DNA from: Caballeronia novacaledonica
Lineage (GTDB): Bacteria; Pseudomonadota; Gammaproteobacteria; Burkholderiales; Burkholderiaceae
NCBI RefSeq assembly: GCF_900258035.1
Contig: NZ_OGTP01000035.1
Span: forward strand, 1-51,699
Direction of reading: 5' to 3'
DNA: 51,699 nucleotides
Shown: positions 44,325-51,699 of the stretch, piece after piece
How positions within the stretch are numbered: position 1 is the first letter of the stretch
Layout: each line of letters begins with the position of its first letter
Program-made: the position numbers and the translations under genes
The notes under the pieces: model-generated
The model's database searches: none
The model's input: only the letters and a program-made list of their open reading frames with translations
Told to the model about the DNA's origin: nothing

Positions 44325-44387
44325 GTAACAAAGCCGCGTCTCGACACGCGAAGCGTCGTCACCCGCGCCCGGCCTTGTTACGTAACA
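44325..44387. repeat. Inverted repeat and 12-bp palindrome upstream of an unknown gene
   Basis: GTAACAAAGCC (44325-44335) pairs with GGCCTTGTTAC (44371-44381) with one mismatch. The right arm runs into the perfect palindrome TGTTACGTAACA (44376-44387). These GTAAC half-sites sit 60-120 bp before the unknown gene at 44446 and suggest a regulator site. No gene is seen in the rest of the 379-bp gap 44067-44445. Confidence 0.4.
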
Positions 44388-44445
44388 CCTAACGCACAGC
44401 GCGGCGAATGCGACTCGCCGACGCCATGAACATGAGAGGACGGCG

Positions 44446-44766
44446 ATGGATGCGATCCCCGACAAAAAAGCAGAGAAACAGTTTCAGGAAATGCTCGCGG
44501 CACTGACCGCGATGCCCGCGTGGAGTGAAAAGCAGCAGCTCGAACTCGAGATGGCCCGAGAGATTTCCGTGGAGATGCTGCGCATCGCCGAGTCGATGCG
44601 CGACGGCTCCACCGACATCGAAACGTGCCTGACGATGCTCAAATACGCAAAGGTGATGGATTTCGTCCTGACGACGCTCGCCTCACGCCGGGAGATCGCG
44701 CCGCAAACGTTGCGCGTGATCTTCAAGCTAGCGGGTCTGAAGGTCGATGAAGCCTATCCGGGCTGA
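44446..44766 (+). CDS. Hypothetical helical protein, 106 residues
   Basis: I do not recognise a family. The protein is acidic, predicted almost fully helical, with no signal or membrane span: KQFQEMLAALTAMPAWSEK, then EISVEMLRIAESMRDGS and MLKYAKVMDFVLTTLASRRE. It reads like a small cytoplasmic adaptor or regulator. GAGAGGACGGCG precedes the ATG, a good ribosome site, and codon use is like its neighbours, so it is likely real. Confidence 0.7.
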   Translation: MDAIPDKKAEKQFQEMLAALTAMPAWSEKQQLELEMAREISVEMLRIAESMRDGSTDIETCLTMLKYAKVMDFVLTTLASRREIAPQTLRVIFKLAGLKVDEAYPG

Positions 44767-44814
44767 CGCCGACACGTTTTCGCCACCGGTGCGCGCTGCG
44801 GGCGCGCGCCGGGT

Positions 44815-45513
44815 TCAGCTTTTGCGCTTCGTCATCAGACGCGCCGCGGAATGACGCATGTGCCGCTGCATCGCGGCCTGAGCCTGTATTGCGTCGTGCG
44901 ACTCCAGCGCTTCCAGAATTTCGCGATGCTCGCCCAGCGCGGCCGCCCACGTTTCCTCCCCTTCGAAGTGCCCACGCAGCGTCGACGATAGCGGACTGTG
45001 CCGCTCGTCGTACAAACTTCCGACCGTCCGCACGAGCACGTCGTTGCCCGTCATCTGCGCGATGGCGATGTGAAACGCGCGATCGGCGGCCATCGGCACT
45101 TGCCCGTTTTCGACTTCGCGGGCCATCGTCTCGTACACCGCTCGCAACGCCTTTAGCTCCTTCGGCTTCGCGAACGGTGCGACGCTCGCCGCGATCGCGC
45201 CCTCGATCACGCTGCGCGCGGTCATGATCTCGATCGGGCTTTCGCCCAGTTCCGCTTCGGTCGTCGGCGGCTTGTTCGCGGGCGTCGCGACGATATACAC
45301 GCCCGACCCCATGCGTATCTCGACGCGCCCTTCGAGTTCCAGCGCCACGAGCGCCTCGCGCACGGATGGCCGCGACACGCCGAGCGTCAGCGCCAGTTCG
45401 CGCTCCGACGGCAAGCGGCCGTTCGGAGCGAAATCCTGCTGCTCGATCAATCCGCGCAGCTTGTCGGCGATCTGTAGATACAGGCGTCGCGTCTCGGCTG
45501 GTTTCACGCTCAC
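44815..45513 (-). CDS. GntR-family regulator (FadR/UxuR subgroup)
   Basis: This 232-residue repressor has an N-terminal winged helix (LYLQIADKLRGLI, then GRLPSERELALTLGVSRPSVREALVALELEGRVEIRMGSGVYI) and a C-terminal FCD ligand domain with metal-binding histidines (FHIAIAQMTGN, HREILEALESHD). It is divergent from the hexuronate genes and probably controls them; ligands in this subgroup are sugar acids such as fructuronate. Confidence 0.9.
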   Translation of the reverse strand: MSVKPAETRRLYLQIADKLRGLIEQQDFAPNGRLPSERELALTLGVSRPSVREALVALELEGRVEIRMGSGVYIVATPANKPPTTEAELGESPIEIMTARSVIEGAIAASVAPFAKPKELKALRAVYETMAREVENGQVPMAADRAFHIAIAQMTGNDVLVRTVGSLYDERHSPLSSTLRGHFEGEETWAAALGEHREILEALESHDAIQAQAAMQRHMRHSAARLMTKRKS

Positions 45514-45620
45514 GTGCTGGCTCCTGCTTTCGTCTCGGGGAAAACGTGGATTGTAATCAGCGGAACGGTTGACGCACCGCGCGGTGAGCTTTCGCCCTTC
45601 ACAGACCGCTTACAAGTGGC

Positions 45621-45650
45621 TTGACCAATTCCATTTCAAGACACTAGTAT
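45621..45650 (+). promoter_or_regulatory. Promoter of the hexuronate catabolic cluster
   Basis: TTGACC (45621-45626) and TAGTAT (45645-45650) are 18 bp apart. Small palindromes overlap them: CTTGA/TCAAG across 45620-45640 and ACTAGT at 45643-45648. Either could be the GntR operator. Transcription would start near 45657, about 75 bp before the first gene. Confidence 0.55.
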
Positions 45651-45731
45651 GCAATCCGGTAAGGCCAGGTGGCCAATTTTTTTACGGCAATCTGGAACCG
45701 TTCCCACTCGACACTTCCCAAGCTCCCGACG

Positions 45732-46856
45732 ATGAGCAATCCGATTCTTCAATTCGGCACGAGCCGTTTCCTGCAAGCGCACGTCGATTTCTTCGTCGCC
45801 GAGGCGGCGGGCCGCGATCCGGCGAAAGCGCTCGGCAAGATCACCGTCGTTCAGACCACGTCCAGCGCCGACAGCCGCGCGCGCGTCGAGGCATTGCGAG
45901 CGGCCGGGCGCTATCCGGTTCGCATTCGCGGCCGTCGAGGCGACGAAACCGTCGATACGCTCGTCGAGTGCGATTCGATCACCGAGGCGCTGCATGCGAA
46001 CGACGACTGGCCTTTGCTGATCGAGCGCGTGAAGCGCGACGTGAAAGTGATCGTCTCGAACACGGCGGACGCCGGTTACGCGCTTTTCGACGAAGACACC
46101 GCCGATCTGCTCGACGGTCGGCGCACGCCGCGCGGCTTCGCCGCGAAGCTCGCCGTGCTGCTGCATGCGCGATTTCGAGCGGGCGCGGCGGCGATGACGC
46201 TTCTGCCCTGCGAACTGGTTTCGCGCAACGGCGACACGCTGCGCGATCTGGTCATCGACGTCGCGCGCGGCTGGAACGTCGGCGAGTCGTTCGTCGGCTA
46301 TCTCGCGAAAGATTGCGTGTGGGTGAATTCGCTCGTGGACCGGATCGTGTCGGAGCCGATCCAGCCGGTCGGCGCGATCGCGGAGCCGTACGCGCTGTGG
46401 GCGATCGAGCGACAGGCGGGCATGGTGCTGCCGTGCGAGCACGAGGACATCGTCGTGACCGACGATCTCGCGCACTACGAACGTCTCAAGCTCCTGCTGC
46501 TGAATCTCGGCCACACGATGCTCGCGGATATCTGGCGCACGCGCGACGGCTCGCCCGACATGACCGTGCTCGATGCGATGCGCGATTCCGCGTATCGCGA
46601 GCCGCTCGAAGCGACGTGGCGCGACGAAGTGCTGCCCGTGTTCGCGGCGCTCGGCCAGCGCGATGTCGCGACGGATTATCTCGCGAGCGTCCGTGAGCGC
46701 TTCGAGAACCCGTTTCTCGTGCATCGGCTCGCGGACATCGCGCGCAATCACGGCGAAAAGAAAGTCCGACGCTTTCGGCCCGTCATCGATCTCGCGCGCG
46801 AACTGAATCTCGACATCGAACAGAAGCGCCTGCGCGGCGCGCTCGAAACCGCCTGA
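45732..46856 (+). CDS. uxaB: Mannitol dehydrogenase-family hexuronate oxidoreductase
   Basis: The 374-residue NAD-dependent polyol dehydrogenase is of the mannonate oxidoreductase/tagaturonate reductase group. The start MSNPILQFGTSRFLQAHVDFF is the usual nucleotide-binding beginning; a longer frame adds 21 residues without family match. The later PCELVSRNGDTLRDLV and catalytic-domain segment LLNLGHTMLADIW fit. E. coli UxaB has about 483 residues, so this is a shorter member. Together with UxaA downstream it most likely reduces tagaturonate to altronate; mannonate cannot be excluded. Confidence 0.75.
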   Translation: MSNPILQFGTSRFLQAHVDFFVAEAAGRDPAKALGKITVVQTTSSADSRARVEALRAAGRYPVRIRGRRGDETVDTLVECDSITEALHANDDWPLLIERVKRDVKVIVSNTADAGYALFDEDTADLLDGRRTPRGFAAKLAVLLHARFRAGAAAMTLLPCELVSRNGDTLRDLVIDVARGWNVGESFVGYLAKDCVWVNSLVDRIVSEPIQPVGAIAEPYALWAIERQAGMVLPCEHEDIVVTDDLAHYERLKLLLLNLGHTMLADIWRTRDGSPDMTVLDAMRDSAYREPLEATWRDEVLPVFAALGQRDVATDYLASVRERFENPFLVHRLADIARNHGEKKVRRFRPVIDLARELNLDIEQKRLRGALETA

Positions 46857-46950
46857 AGAGCGGTACCCAGCTTTCGAATCACGGCTCACCGCGCCGGCAT
46901 CGCGGGCCGGGCCGGAACACATGAAGTGCCGCCCATTGAGGAGACAAACG

Positions 46951-48237
46951 ATGCGCAAAATGCGTTGGGTAGTGATATTTCTGGCGTTTCTGGCAATCGC
47001 GATCAATTACATCGATCGCGCGAACCTCGCGGTCGCCGCGCCGCAGATCGAAAAGGCGCTCGGCATCGGCCCGGCGGAAATGGGCTTCATCCTGAGCGGC
47101 TTCTTCTGGAGCTACGCGCTCATGCAGATGCCGTTCGGCTGGTTCGTGGATCGCGTCGGCGCGCGCATCGCGTTGCCGCTCGCGGTGGGCTGGTGGTCGG
47201 TGTTCACGGCGCTCACCGCCGTCGCGACGAGCGTCGTGGGCATGTTCGGCTGCCGGTTGATGCTGGGCATCGGCGAGGCGGGCGCGTATCCGTCGTGCGC
47301 GAAGCTCGTGTCGCAATGGTTCAAAAAGGAGCAGCGCGCGTTCGCGACCAGCATTTTCGATAGCGGCTCGCGCGTGGGCTCGGCGCTGTCGATTCCGGTT
47401 GTCGCGCTCATCATCAGCTCGTTCGGCTGGGAAGCGTCGTTCGTCATCACCGGCGTGATCGGCTTCGTGTGGATTCTCGGCTGGTTCCTGATCTACCGTA
47501 ACAAGTCGAAGGGCGATCTCACGGGCGAAACCAACGCCGCGCCGGTGCAGCCGGTCGCGCCGCGAACCAAGGTGTCGTGGGCGTCGCTGTTCAAGTACCG
47601 CACGCTGTGGGGCATGATGCTCGGCTTCTTCTGCCTGAACTTCGTCATCTACTTCTTCATCACCTGGTTCCCGAGCTATCTCGTGCAGGCGCACGGCTTC
47701 TCGCTGAAGTCGCTCGGCACGCTCGGCACGATTCCCGCGCTGATGTCGATCCCGGGCGGCTGGCTCGGCGGCGTCGTGTCGGACTCGCTCTTCAAGCGCG
47801 GCTGGAGCCTCACCGCCGCGCGCAAGACCTGCATGGTCGGCGGCATGCTGCTTTCGTCGGTCATCACGCTGTGCGCGTTCGTTTCCAACATTTATCTGAT
47901 GCTCGCGTTTTTCGGCATCGCTTACGCCAGCCTCGCGTTCGCGGCCGCGAGCATCTGGTCGCTGCCGAGCGACGTCGCGCCGACGCCGGATCACGTCGCG
48001 TCGATCGGCGGCATTCAGAACTTCGCGTCGAACCTGGCGGGCATCGTCATCACGACCTTCACCGGCGTGATGCTCGCAATCACCAAAGGCTCGTTCGTGA
48101 TTCCGCTGTGTGTCGCGGGCGGCTTCTGCTTCCTCGGCGCGTTCAGCTATCTTGTAATCGTCGGCAAGATCGAGCCGCTCAATCGCGCCGAAGAAGAGCA
48201 GGCCCGGCTCGACGGCCCCGCACCTTCCACGGTCTGA
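46951..48237 (+). CDS. MFS hexuronate/anion:cation symporter
   Basis: The 428-residue permease has twelve spans and the anion:cation symporter pattern: AINYIDRANLAVAAPQIEKALG at the N terminus, then GWFVDRVGARIALPLAVGWWS and MLGIGEAGAYPSCAKLVSQWF. Such proteins (ExuT, GudP, GarP) import galacturonate, glucarate or galactarate with protons. The ATG at 46951 is chosen because TGAGGAGACAAACG precedes it. Its place between an oxidoreductase and altronate dehydratase suggests hexuronate uptake. Confidence 0.87.
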   Translation: MRKMRWVVIFLAFLAIAINYIDRANLAVAAPQIEKALGIGPAEMGFILSGFFWSYALMQMPFGWFVDRVGARIALPLAVGWWSVFTALTAVATSVVGMFGCRLMLGIGEAGAYPSCAKLVSQWFKKEQRAFATSIFDSGSRVGSALSIPVVALIISSFGWEASFVITGVIGFVWILGWFLIYRNKSKGDLTGETNAAPVQPVAPRTKVSWASLFKYRTLWGMMLGFFCLNFVIYFFITWFPSYLVQAHGFSLKSLGTLGTIPALMSIPGGWLGGVVSDSLFKRGWSLTAARKTCMVGGMLLSSVITLCAFVSNIYLMLAFFGIAYASLAFAAASIWSLPSDVAPTPDHVASIGGIQNFASNLAGIVITTFTGVMLAITKGSFVIPLCVAGGFCFLGAFSYLVIVGKIEPLNRAEEEQARLDGPAPSTV

Positions 48238-48247
48238 GAACAACATC

Positions 48248-49789
48248 ATGTCCACCACATCCACCGACCATGCGGTCATCCGGCTGCATCCGAACGACGA
48301 CGTCGTGATCGCGACGCGCCAGTTGCTCTCCGGCGCGCGCATCGCGTCGGAGGATCTCGTCGTCGCGGGGCTGATTCCGCCGGGACACAAGATCGCGACC
48401 CGCGACATCGCCGCGGGCGCGCCGGTCAAGCGCTACAACCAGATCATCGGCGTGGCGCGCGAGGCGATTTCGCGCGGACAGCACGTGCACACGCACAATC
48501 TGTCGATGGCCGATTTCGCGCGCGAGCACGAGTTCGGCGTCGATTCGCACGCTACGCCGTTCGTCGACAAGCCCGCGACGTTCATGGGCATCCGCCGCGA
48601 GGATGGCCGCGTGGCGACGCGCAATTTCGTCGGCGTGCTGACGAGCGTGAACTGCTCGGCGACGGTCGCGCGCGCCATCGCCGATCACTTCCGGCGCGAC
48701 GTGCATCCGCAAGCGCTCGCGGCTTACCCGAACGTGGATGGCGTGATCGCGCTCACGCATGGACTCGGCTGCGGCATCGACATGCAGGGCGAAGGCCTCG
48801 GCATTCTGCGCCGCACACTGTCCGGCTACGCGGTGCATCCGAACTTTCATTCCGTGCTGTTCGTCGGGCTCGGATGCGAGACGAACCAGATTTCGGGCGT
48901 GCTCGAATCGAGCGGTCTGAAAGACGGCGAAAAGCTGCGCAGCTTCACGATTCAGGACAGCGGCGGCACGCGAAAGACGATCGAGCGCGGCATCGCGATG
49001 ATCGAGGAAATGCTCGCCGATGCGAATCGCGTGCGGCGTGAGCCGGTGCCGGCGTCGCATCTTGTCGTCGGATTGCAGTGCGGCGGATCGGATGGCTATT
49101 CGGGCATTTCGGCAAATCCGGCGCTGGGCGCGGCCGTCGACAAGCTCGTCGCGCACGGCGGCACCGCGATTCTTTCCGAGACGCCCGAAGTCTACGGCGC
49201 GGAACATCTGCTGACGCGCCGCGCGGTAAGCCGCGAAGTCGGCGAAAAGCTGCTCACGCGCATCAAGTGGTGGGAAGAATACTGCGCGCGCAACGGCGCG
49301 GCGATGGACAACAATCCGTCGGCCGGCAACAAGGTCGGCGGTCTCACGACGATCCTCGAAAAGTCGCTCGGCGCGGTTGCGAAAGGGGGGACGACGAACC
49401 TCGTCGAAGTGTACGAGTACGCCCAGCGGATCGATGCGAAGGGCTTCGTGTTCATGGATTCGCCCGGCTACGATCCGATGTCCGCGACGGGACAGGTTGC
49501 GTCGGGCGCGAATCTGATCTGCTTCACGACGGGCCGCGGTTCCGCTTATGGCTGCGCGCCCTCGCCTTCGCTCAAGCTCGCGACGAACACCGCCTTGTGG
49601 GAGCGGCAGGAAGAGGACATGGATATCAACTGTGGCGGCGTGATCGACGGATCGGCGACGATCGAACAGCTCGGCGAGCAGATCTTTCAGATGATGCTCG
49701 ACTGCGCGTCAGGCGTGGCCTCGAAGAGCGAGCTGCATGGATACGGGCAGAGCGAGTTTGTGCCCTGGCAGGTCGGTGTGGTGACCTGA
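48248..49789 (+). CDS. uxaA: Altronate dehydratase (UxaA/GarD family)
   Basis: This 513-residue iron-dependent dehydratase converts altronate to 2-keto-3-deoxygluconate. An N-terminal SAF-like domain (GHKIATRDIAAGAPVKRYNQIIGVA) precedes the catalytic part with VVGLQCGGSDGYSGISANPALG, AILSETPEVYGAEHLL, NNPSAGNKVGGLTTILEKSLG and CFTTGRGSAYGCAPSPSLKLATNT. These stretches are closer to UxaA than to galactarate dehydratase GarD, which is the alternative. It starts 10 bp after the transporter and ends the cluster. Confidence 0.85.
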   Translation: MSTTSTDHAVIRLHPNDDVVIATRQLLSGARIASEDLVVAGLIPPGHKIATRDIAAGAPVKRYNQIIGVAREAISRGQHVHTHNLSMADFAREHEFGVDSHATPFVDKPATFMGIRREDGRVATRNFVGVLTSVNCSATVARAIADHFRRDVHPQALAAYPNVDGVIALTHGLGCGIDMQGEGLGILRRTLSGYAVHPNFHSVLFVGLGCETNQISGVLESSGLKDGEKLRSFTIQDSGGTRKTIERGIAMIEEMLADANRVRREPVPASHLVVGLQCGGSDGYSGISANPALGAAVDKLVAHGGTAILSETPEVYGAEHLLTRRAVSREVGEKLLTRIKWWEEYCARNGAAMDNNPSAGNKVGGLTTILEKSLGAVAKGGTTNLVEVYEYAQRIDAKGFVFMDSPGYDPMSATGQVASGANLICFTTGRGSAYGCAPSPSLKLATNTALWERQEEDMDINCGGVIDGSATIEQLGEQIFQMMLDCASGVASKSELHGYGQSEFVPWQVGVVT

Positions 49790-49839
49790 CCTGAGCTTTG
49801 CGAAGGGCGCAGCGGACCGGCCGATGCGCCCTTTTTGCT

Positions 49840-51474
49840 TCAGACCGTTGCCGCGTGCTCGGCCATCATCTTCAGCGCGACGGCTTCCGCGACTTCGATG
49901 CCATCGATCGCCGCCGAGTAAATGCCGCCGGCGTAGCCCGCACCTTCACCGGCCGGATACAGGCCCTCGGTATTGACGCTCTGATAGTCGTCCCCGCGAC
50001 GCACGCGGATCGGCGAAGACGTCCGCGTCTCGACGCCGGTCAATACGGCGTCGTGCATCGCGAATCCTTTGATCTTCTTGTCGAGTTCGGGCAAGGCTTC
50101 GCGGATCGCTTCGATCACGTAATCAGGCAGCACGGTGCTCAAGTCGGTCGGCTTGACGCCCGGTTTGTACGATGGCGCCACAGAACCAAGCGAAGTCGAC
50201 GCGCGCCCCGCGATGAAATCGCCGACGAGCTGTCCTGGTGCTGAGTAATCCCCGCCGCCCAACTCGAACGCGCGCTCTTCCCATTTGCGTTGAAACGCGA
50301 TGCCAGCGAGCGGGCCGCCCGGAAAGTCGTCCGGCGTGATGCCCACGACGATGCCCGCGTTCGCATTGCGCTCGGCGCGCGAATACTGGCTCATGCCGTT
50401 CGTCACGACGCGCCCCGGCTCCGATGTTGCCGCGACAACCGTGCCGCCCGGGCACATGCAGAAGCTATACACCGCGCGACCGTTGCTGCAATGGTGGACC
50501 ACTTTGTAATCGGCCGCGCCGAGCTTTTCGTGACCGGCAAAATTGCCGAAGCGGCTTCGATCGATCACGCCTTGCGGATGTTCGATGCGAAAGCCCAGCG
50601 AGAACGGCTTGGCTTCCATGTACACGCCGCGTTCGTGCAGCATCTCGAAGGTGTCGCGCGCGCTGTGGCCAACGGCCAGCACAACGTGATCGCAGCGCAG
50701 CGTTTCGCCGGTCGATAGTTTGAGCGCGCGCACCTTGCCGTTATCGATGTCGATATCCTCGACCCGTTGCTGGAATCGCACTTCACCGCCGAGCTGATGG
50801 ATTTGCGCGCGCATCTTCTCGACCATGCTCACGAGCCGGAACGTGCCGATGTGCGGGCGGCTCAGGAACAGAATGTCCTCCGGCGCGCCGGCTTTGACGA
50901 ATTCGTCGAGCACTTTGCGGCCGTAGTGCTTCGGATCCTTGATCTGACTGTAGAGCTTGCCGTCTGAGAACGTGCCGGCGCCGCCTTCTCCGAATTGCAC
51001 ATTCGACTCCGGATTGAGCTCGTTGCGTCGCCAGAGACCCCACGTGTCTTTCGTTCGCTCACGGACGGCCTTACCGCGCTCGAGGATGATCGGGCGGAAG
51101 CCCATCTGCGCGAGGATCAAGCCTGCAAAAAGCCCGCAAGGCCCCATGCCGATGACGACGGGGCGCAGTAACGTCGAGCGCGCAGGCGCCTTCGCCACGA
51201 AACGGTACGCCATATCGGGCGTCACGCTGCATTGCGGGTGCGGACGTGCGTCGAGGCGCGTCAATACCGATGCTTCATCTTGCAGTTCGACATCGATGAT
51301 GTAGGTGAGCTTGATATCGCTCCGCTTGCGGGCATCGTGCGCACGGCGAAATACGTGGAAGCTGACGAGTTCGTTTGCCGCTACGCCAATCTCCGCGAGA
51401 CGTGCGAGGACAGCGGATTCAATAGCCGATTCGGGATGATCGAGCGGAAGCTTGATTTCGCTTAGACGTAGCAT
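49840..51474 (-). CDS. FAD-dependent oxidoreductase, COG2509 type
   Basis: The 544-residue flavoprotein has an unusual N-terminal domain of about 100 residues (a ferredoxin-like fold by appearance) before the FAD site VIGMGPCGLFAGLILAQMGF (about 108-127). Later motifs: FGEGGAGTFSDGKLYSQI, VVLAVGHSARDTFEML, and the FAD-closing GLYPAGEGAGYAGGIYSAAIDGIEVA. Relatives are uncharacterised dehydrogenases. It stands alone between the uxa cluster and the rRNA operon, on the same strand as the rRNA. Confidence 0.85.
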   Translation of the reverse strand: MLRLSEIKLPLDHPESAIESAVLARLAEIGVAANELVSFHVFRRAHDARKRSDIKLTYIIDVELQDEASVLTRLDARPHPQCSVTPDMAYRFVAKAPARSTLLRPVVIGMGPCGLFAGLILAQMGFRPIILERGKAVRERTKDTWGLWRRNELNPESNVQFGEGGAGTFSDGKLYSQIKDPKHYGRKVLDEFVKAGAPEDILFLSRPHIGTFRLVSMVEKMRAQIHQLGGEVRFQQRVEDIDIDNGKVRALKLSTGETLRCDHVVLAVGHSARDTFEMLHERGVYMEAKPFSLGFRIEHPQGVIDRSRFGNFAGHEKLGAADYKVVHHCSNGRAVYSFCMCPGGTVVAATSEPGRVVTNGMSQYSRAERNANAGIVVGITPDDFPGGPLAGIAFQRKWEERAFELGGGDYSAPGQLVGDFIAGRASTSLGSVAPSYKPGVKPTDLSTVLPDYVIEAIREALPELDKKIKGFAMHDAVLTGVETRTSSPIRVRRGDDYQSVNTEGLYPAGEGAGYAGGIYSAAIDGIEVAEAVALKMMAEHAATV

Positions 51475-51541
51475 GGGGACATCGACGGCGCTGGCCGTGC
51501 TTTTCGAGGAAACGTAGAGGGCATTCTAGCGCTTGGGAGAC

Positions 51542-51555
51542 GCGACTTTAGTCGC
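51542..51555. repeat. Short palindrome upstream of the FAD oxidoreductase
   Basis: GCGAC and GTCGC flank TTTA, giving a small hairpin or binding site between the rRNA terminator and the oxidoreductase start. There is no T-run and its role is unknown. Confidence 0.3.
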
Positions 51556-51577
51556 TTCGTTATCGCGCGTTTCCAAC

Positions 51578-51612
51578 GCAAAAACCCCACCTTTATGGGG
51601 TGGGGTTTTTGT
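51578..51612 (-). terminator. Terminator of the rRNA operon
   Basis: On the minus strand CCCCACC pairs with GGTGGGG and is followed by TTTTTG. It lies about 13 bp after the 5S rRNA 3' end, as expected for an rrn terminator. Confidence 0.85.
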
Positions 51613-51624
51613 TTGCAGCATAAG

Positions 51625-51699
51625 GAGCCTGACGATTACCTACTTTCACACGGGAATCCGCACTATCATCGGCGTGGAGTCGTTTCACGGTCCTGTTCG
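51625..51699 (-). rRNA. rrf: 5S ribosomal RNA, 3' part
   Basis: Read on the minus strand, the segment begins CGAACAGGACCGTGAAACG, continues through CGCCGATGATAGTGCGG, and ends GTAGGTAATCGTCAGGC, the usual 3' part of beta-proteobacterial 5S rRNA. About 75 bases are inside the window; the 5' end and the rest of the operon lie beyond the right edge. The exact 3' end may be off by two or three bases. Confidence 0.9.

Noticed and set aside
43863..44429. Frames covering the gap upstream of the 106-residue unknown gene
   Set aside because: They overlap the methyltransferase start in antisense and have low-complexity translations; no start signal is seen.

Overview
The window is GC-rich chromosomal DNA of a Burkholderiaceae bacterium, most likely Burkholderia sensu lato (Paraburkholderia or Caballeronia type). 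The gene orders rpe-gph-trpE, trpG-trpD-trpC, hemA-prfA-prmC-grxD-ubiX and paaN-paaG-paaI-paaK, together with an rrn-type promoter and 5S rRNA typical of this group, point there. The species is inferred from content, not proven. Both edges touch stable-RNA operons. A strong rrn-like promoter at 71-99 fires leftwards out of the window, and the 3' part of a 5S rRNA gene enters from the right on the minus strand. The protein genes therefore lie between two rRNA operons that appear to run in the same direction.

Layout: (1) 270-5654, a phenylacetate (paa) catabolic cluster: a divergent enoyl-CoA hydratase, then paaN, paaG, paaI and paaK, with a PaaR-type operator between the divergent genes. (2) 5718-9088, housekeeping: mltA, a 49-residue membrane protein, apaG, rpe, gph. 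(3) 9089-15317, tryptophan biosynthesis: a leader peptide with three Trp codons and an attenuator-like terminator, trpE, a 1.95-kb foreign insert, then trpG, trpD and trpC. (4) 15337-22762: a CYTH protein, ung, azoR, an M61 peptidase, a DsbC-type isomerase, a UbiH-family hydroxylase and ychF. (5) 22891-29147: a DUF3761 protein, ettA, an AsmA-like protein, a HAD hydrolase, aminopeptidase P and a small membrane protein. (6) 29468-34653: hemA, prfA, prmC, grxD, ubiX and an extradiol dioxygenase. (7) 34711-44766: transporters, a cold-shock gene with a long 5' leader, an Hsp70-like gene, a nitroreductase, a TetR/MFS pair with a perfect operator, DUF1415 and methyltransferase genes, and an unknown gene. 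(8) 44815-49789: a hexuronate catabolic cluster (GntR regulator, oxidoreductase, MFS transporter, UxaA). (9) 49840-51699: a FAD oxidoreductase and the 5S rRNA.

The most unusual region is 10934-12896. The start of trpG is present twice, as a 25-bp near-perfect direct repeat. Between the copies lie the first 23 codons of a P4-type tyrosine integrase, two broken lipoprotein-type genes (one DUF5625-like) and the broken start of what looks like a type VI secretion effector. I read this as a decayed integrative element that entered the first codons of trpG and rebuilt the gene at its far end. This cuts trpGDC away from trpE and its attenuator. Three coding relics each carry an apparent one-base deletion, whereas the surrounding chromosomal genes are intact.
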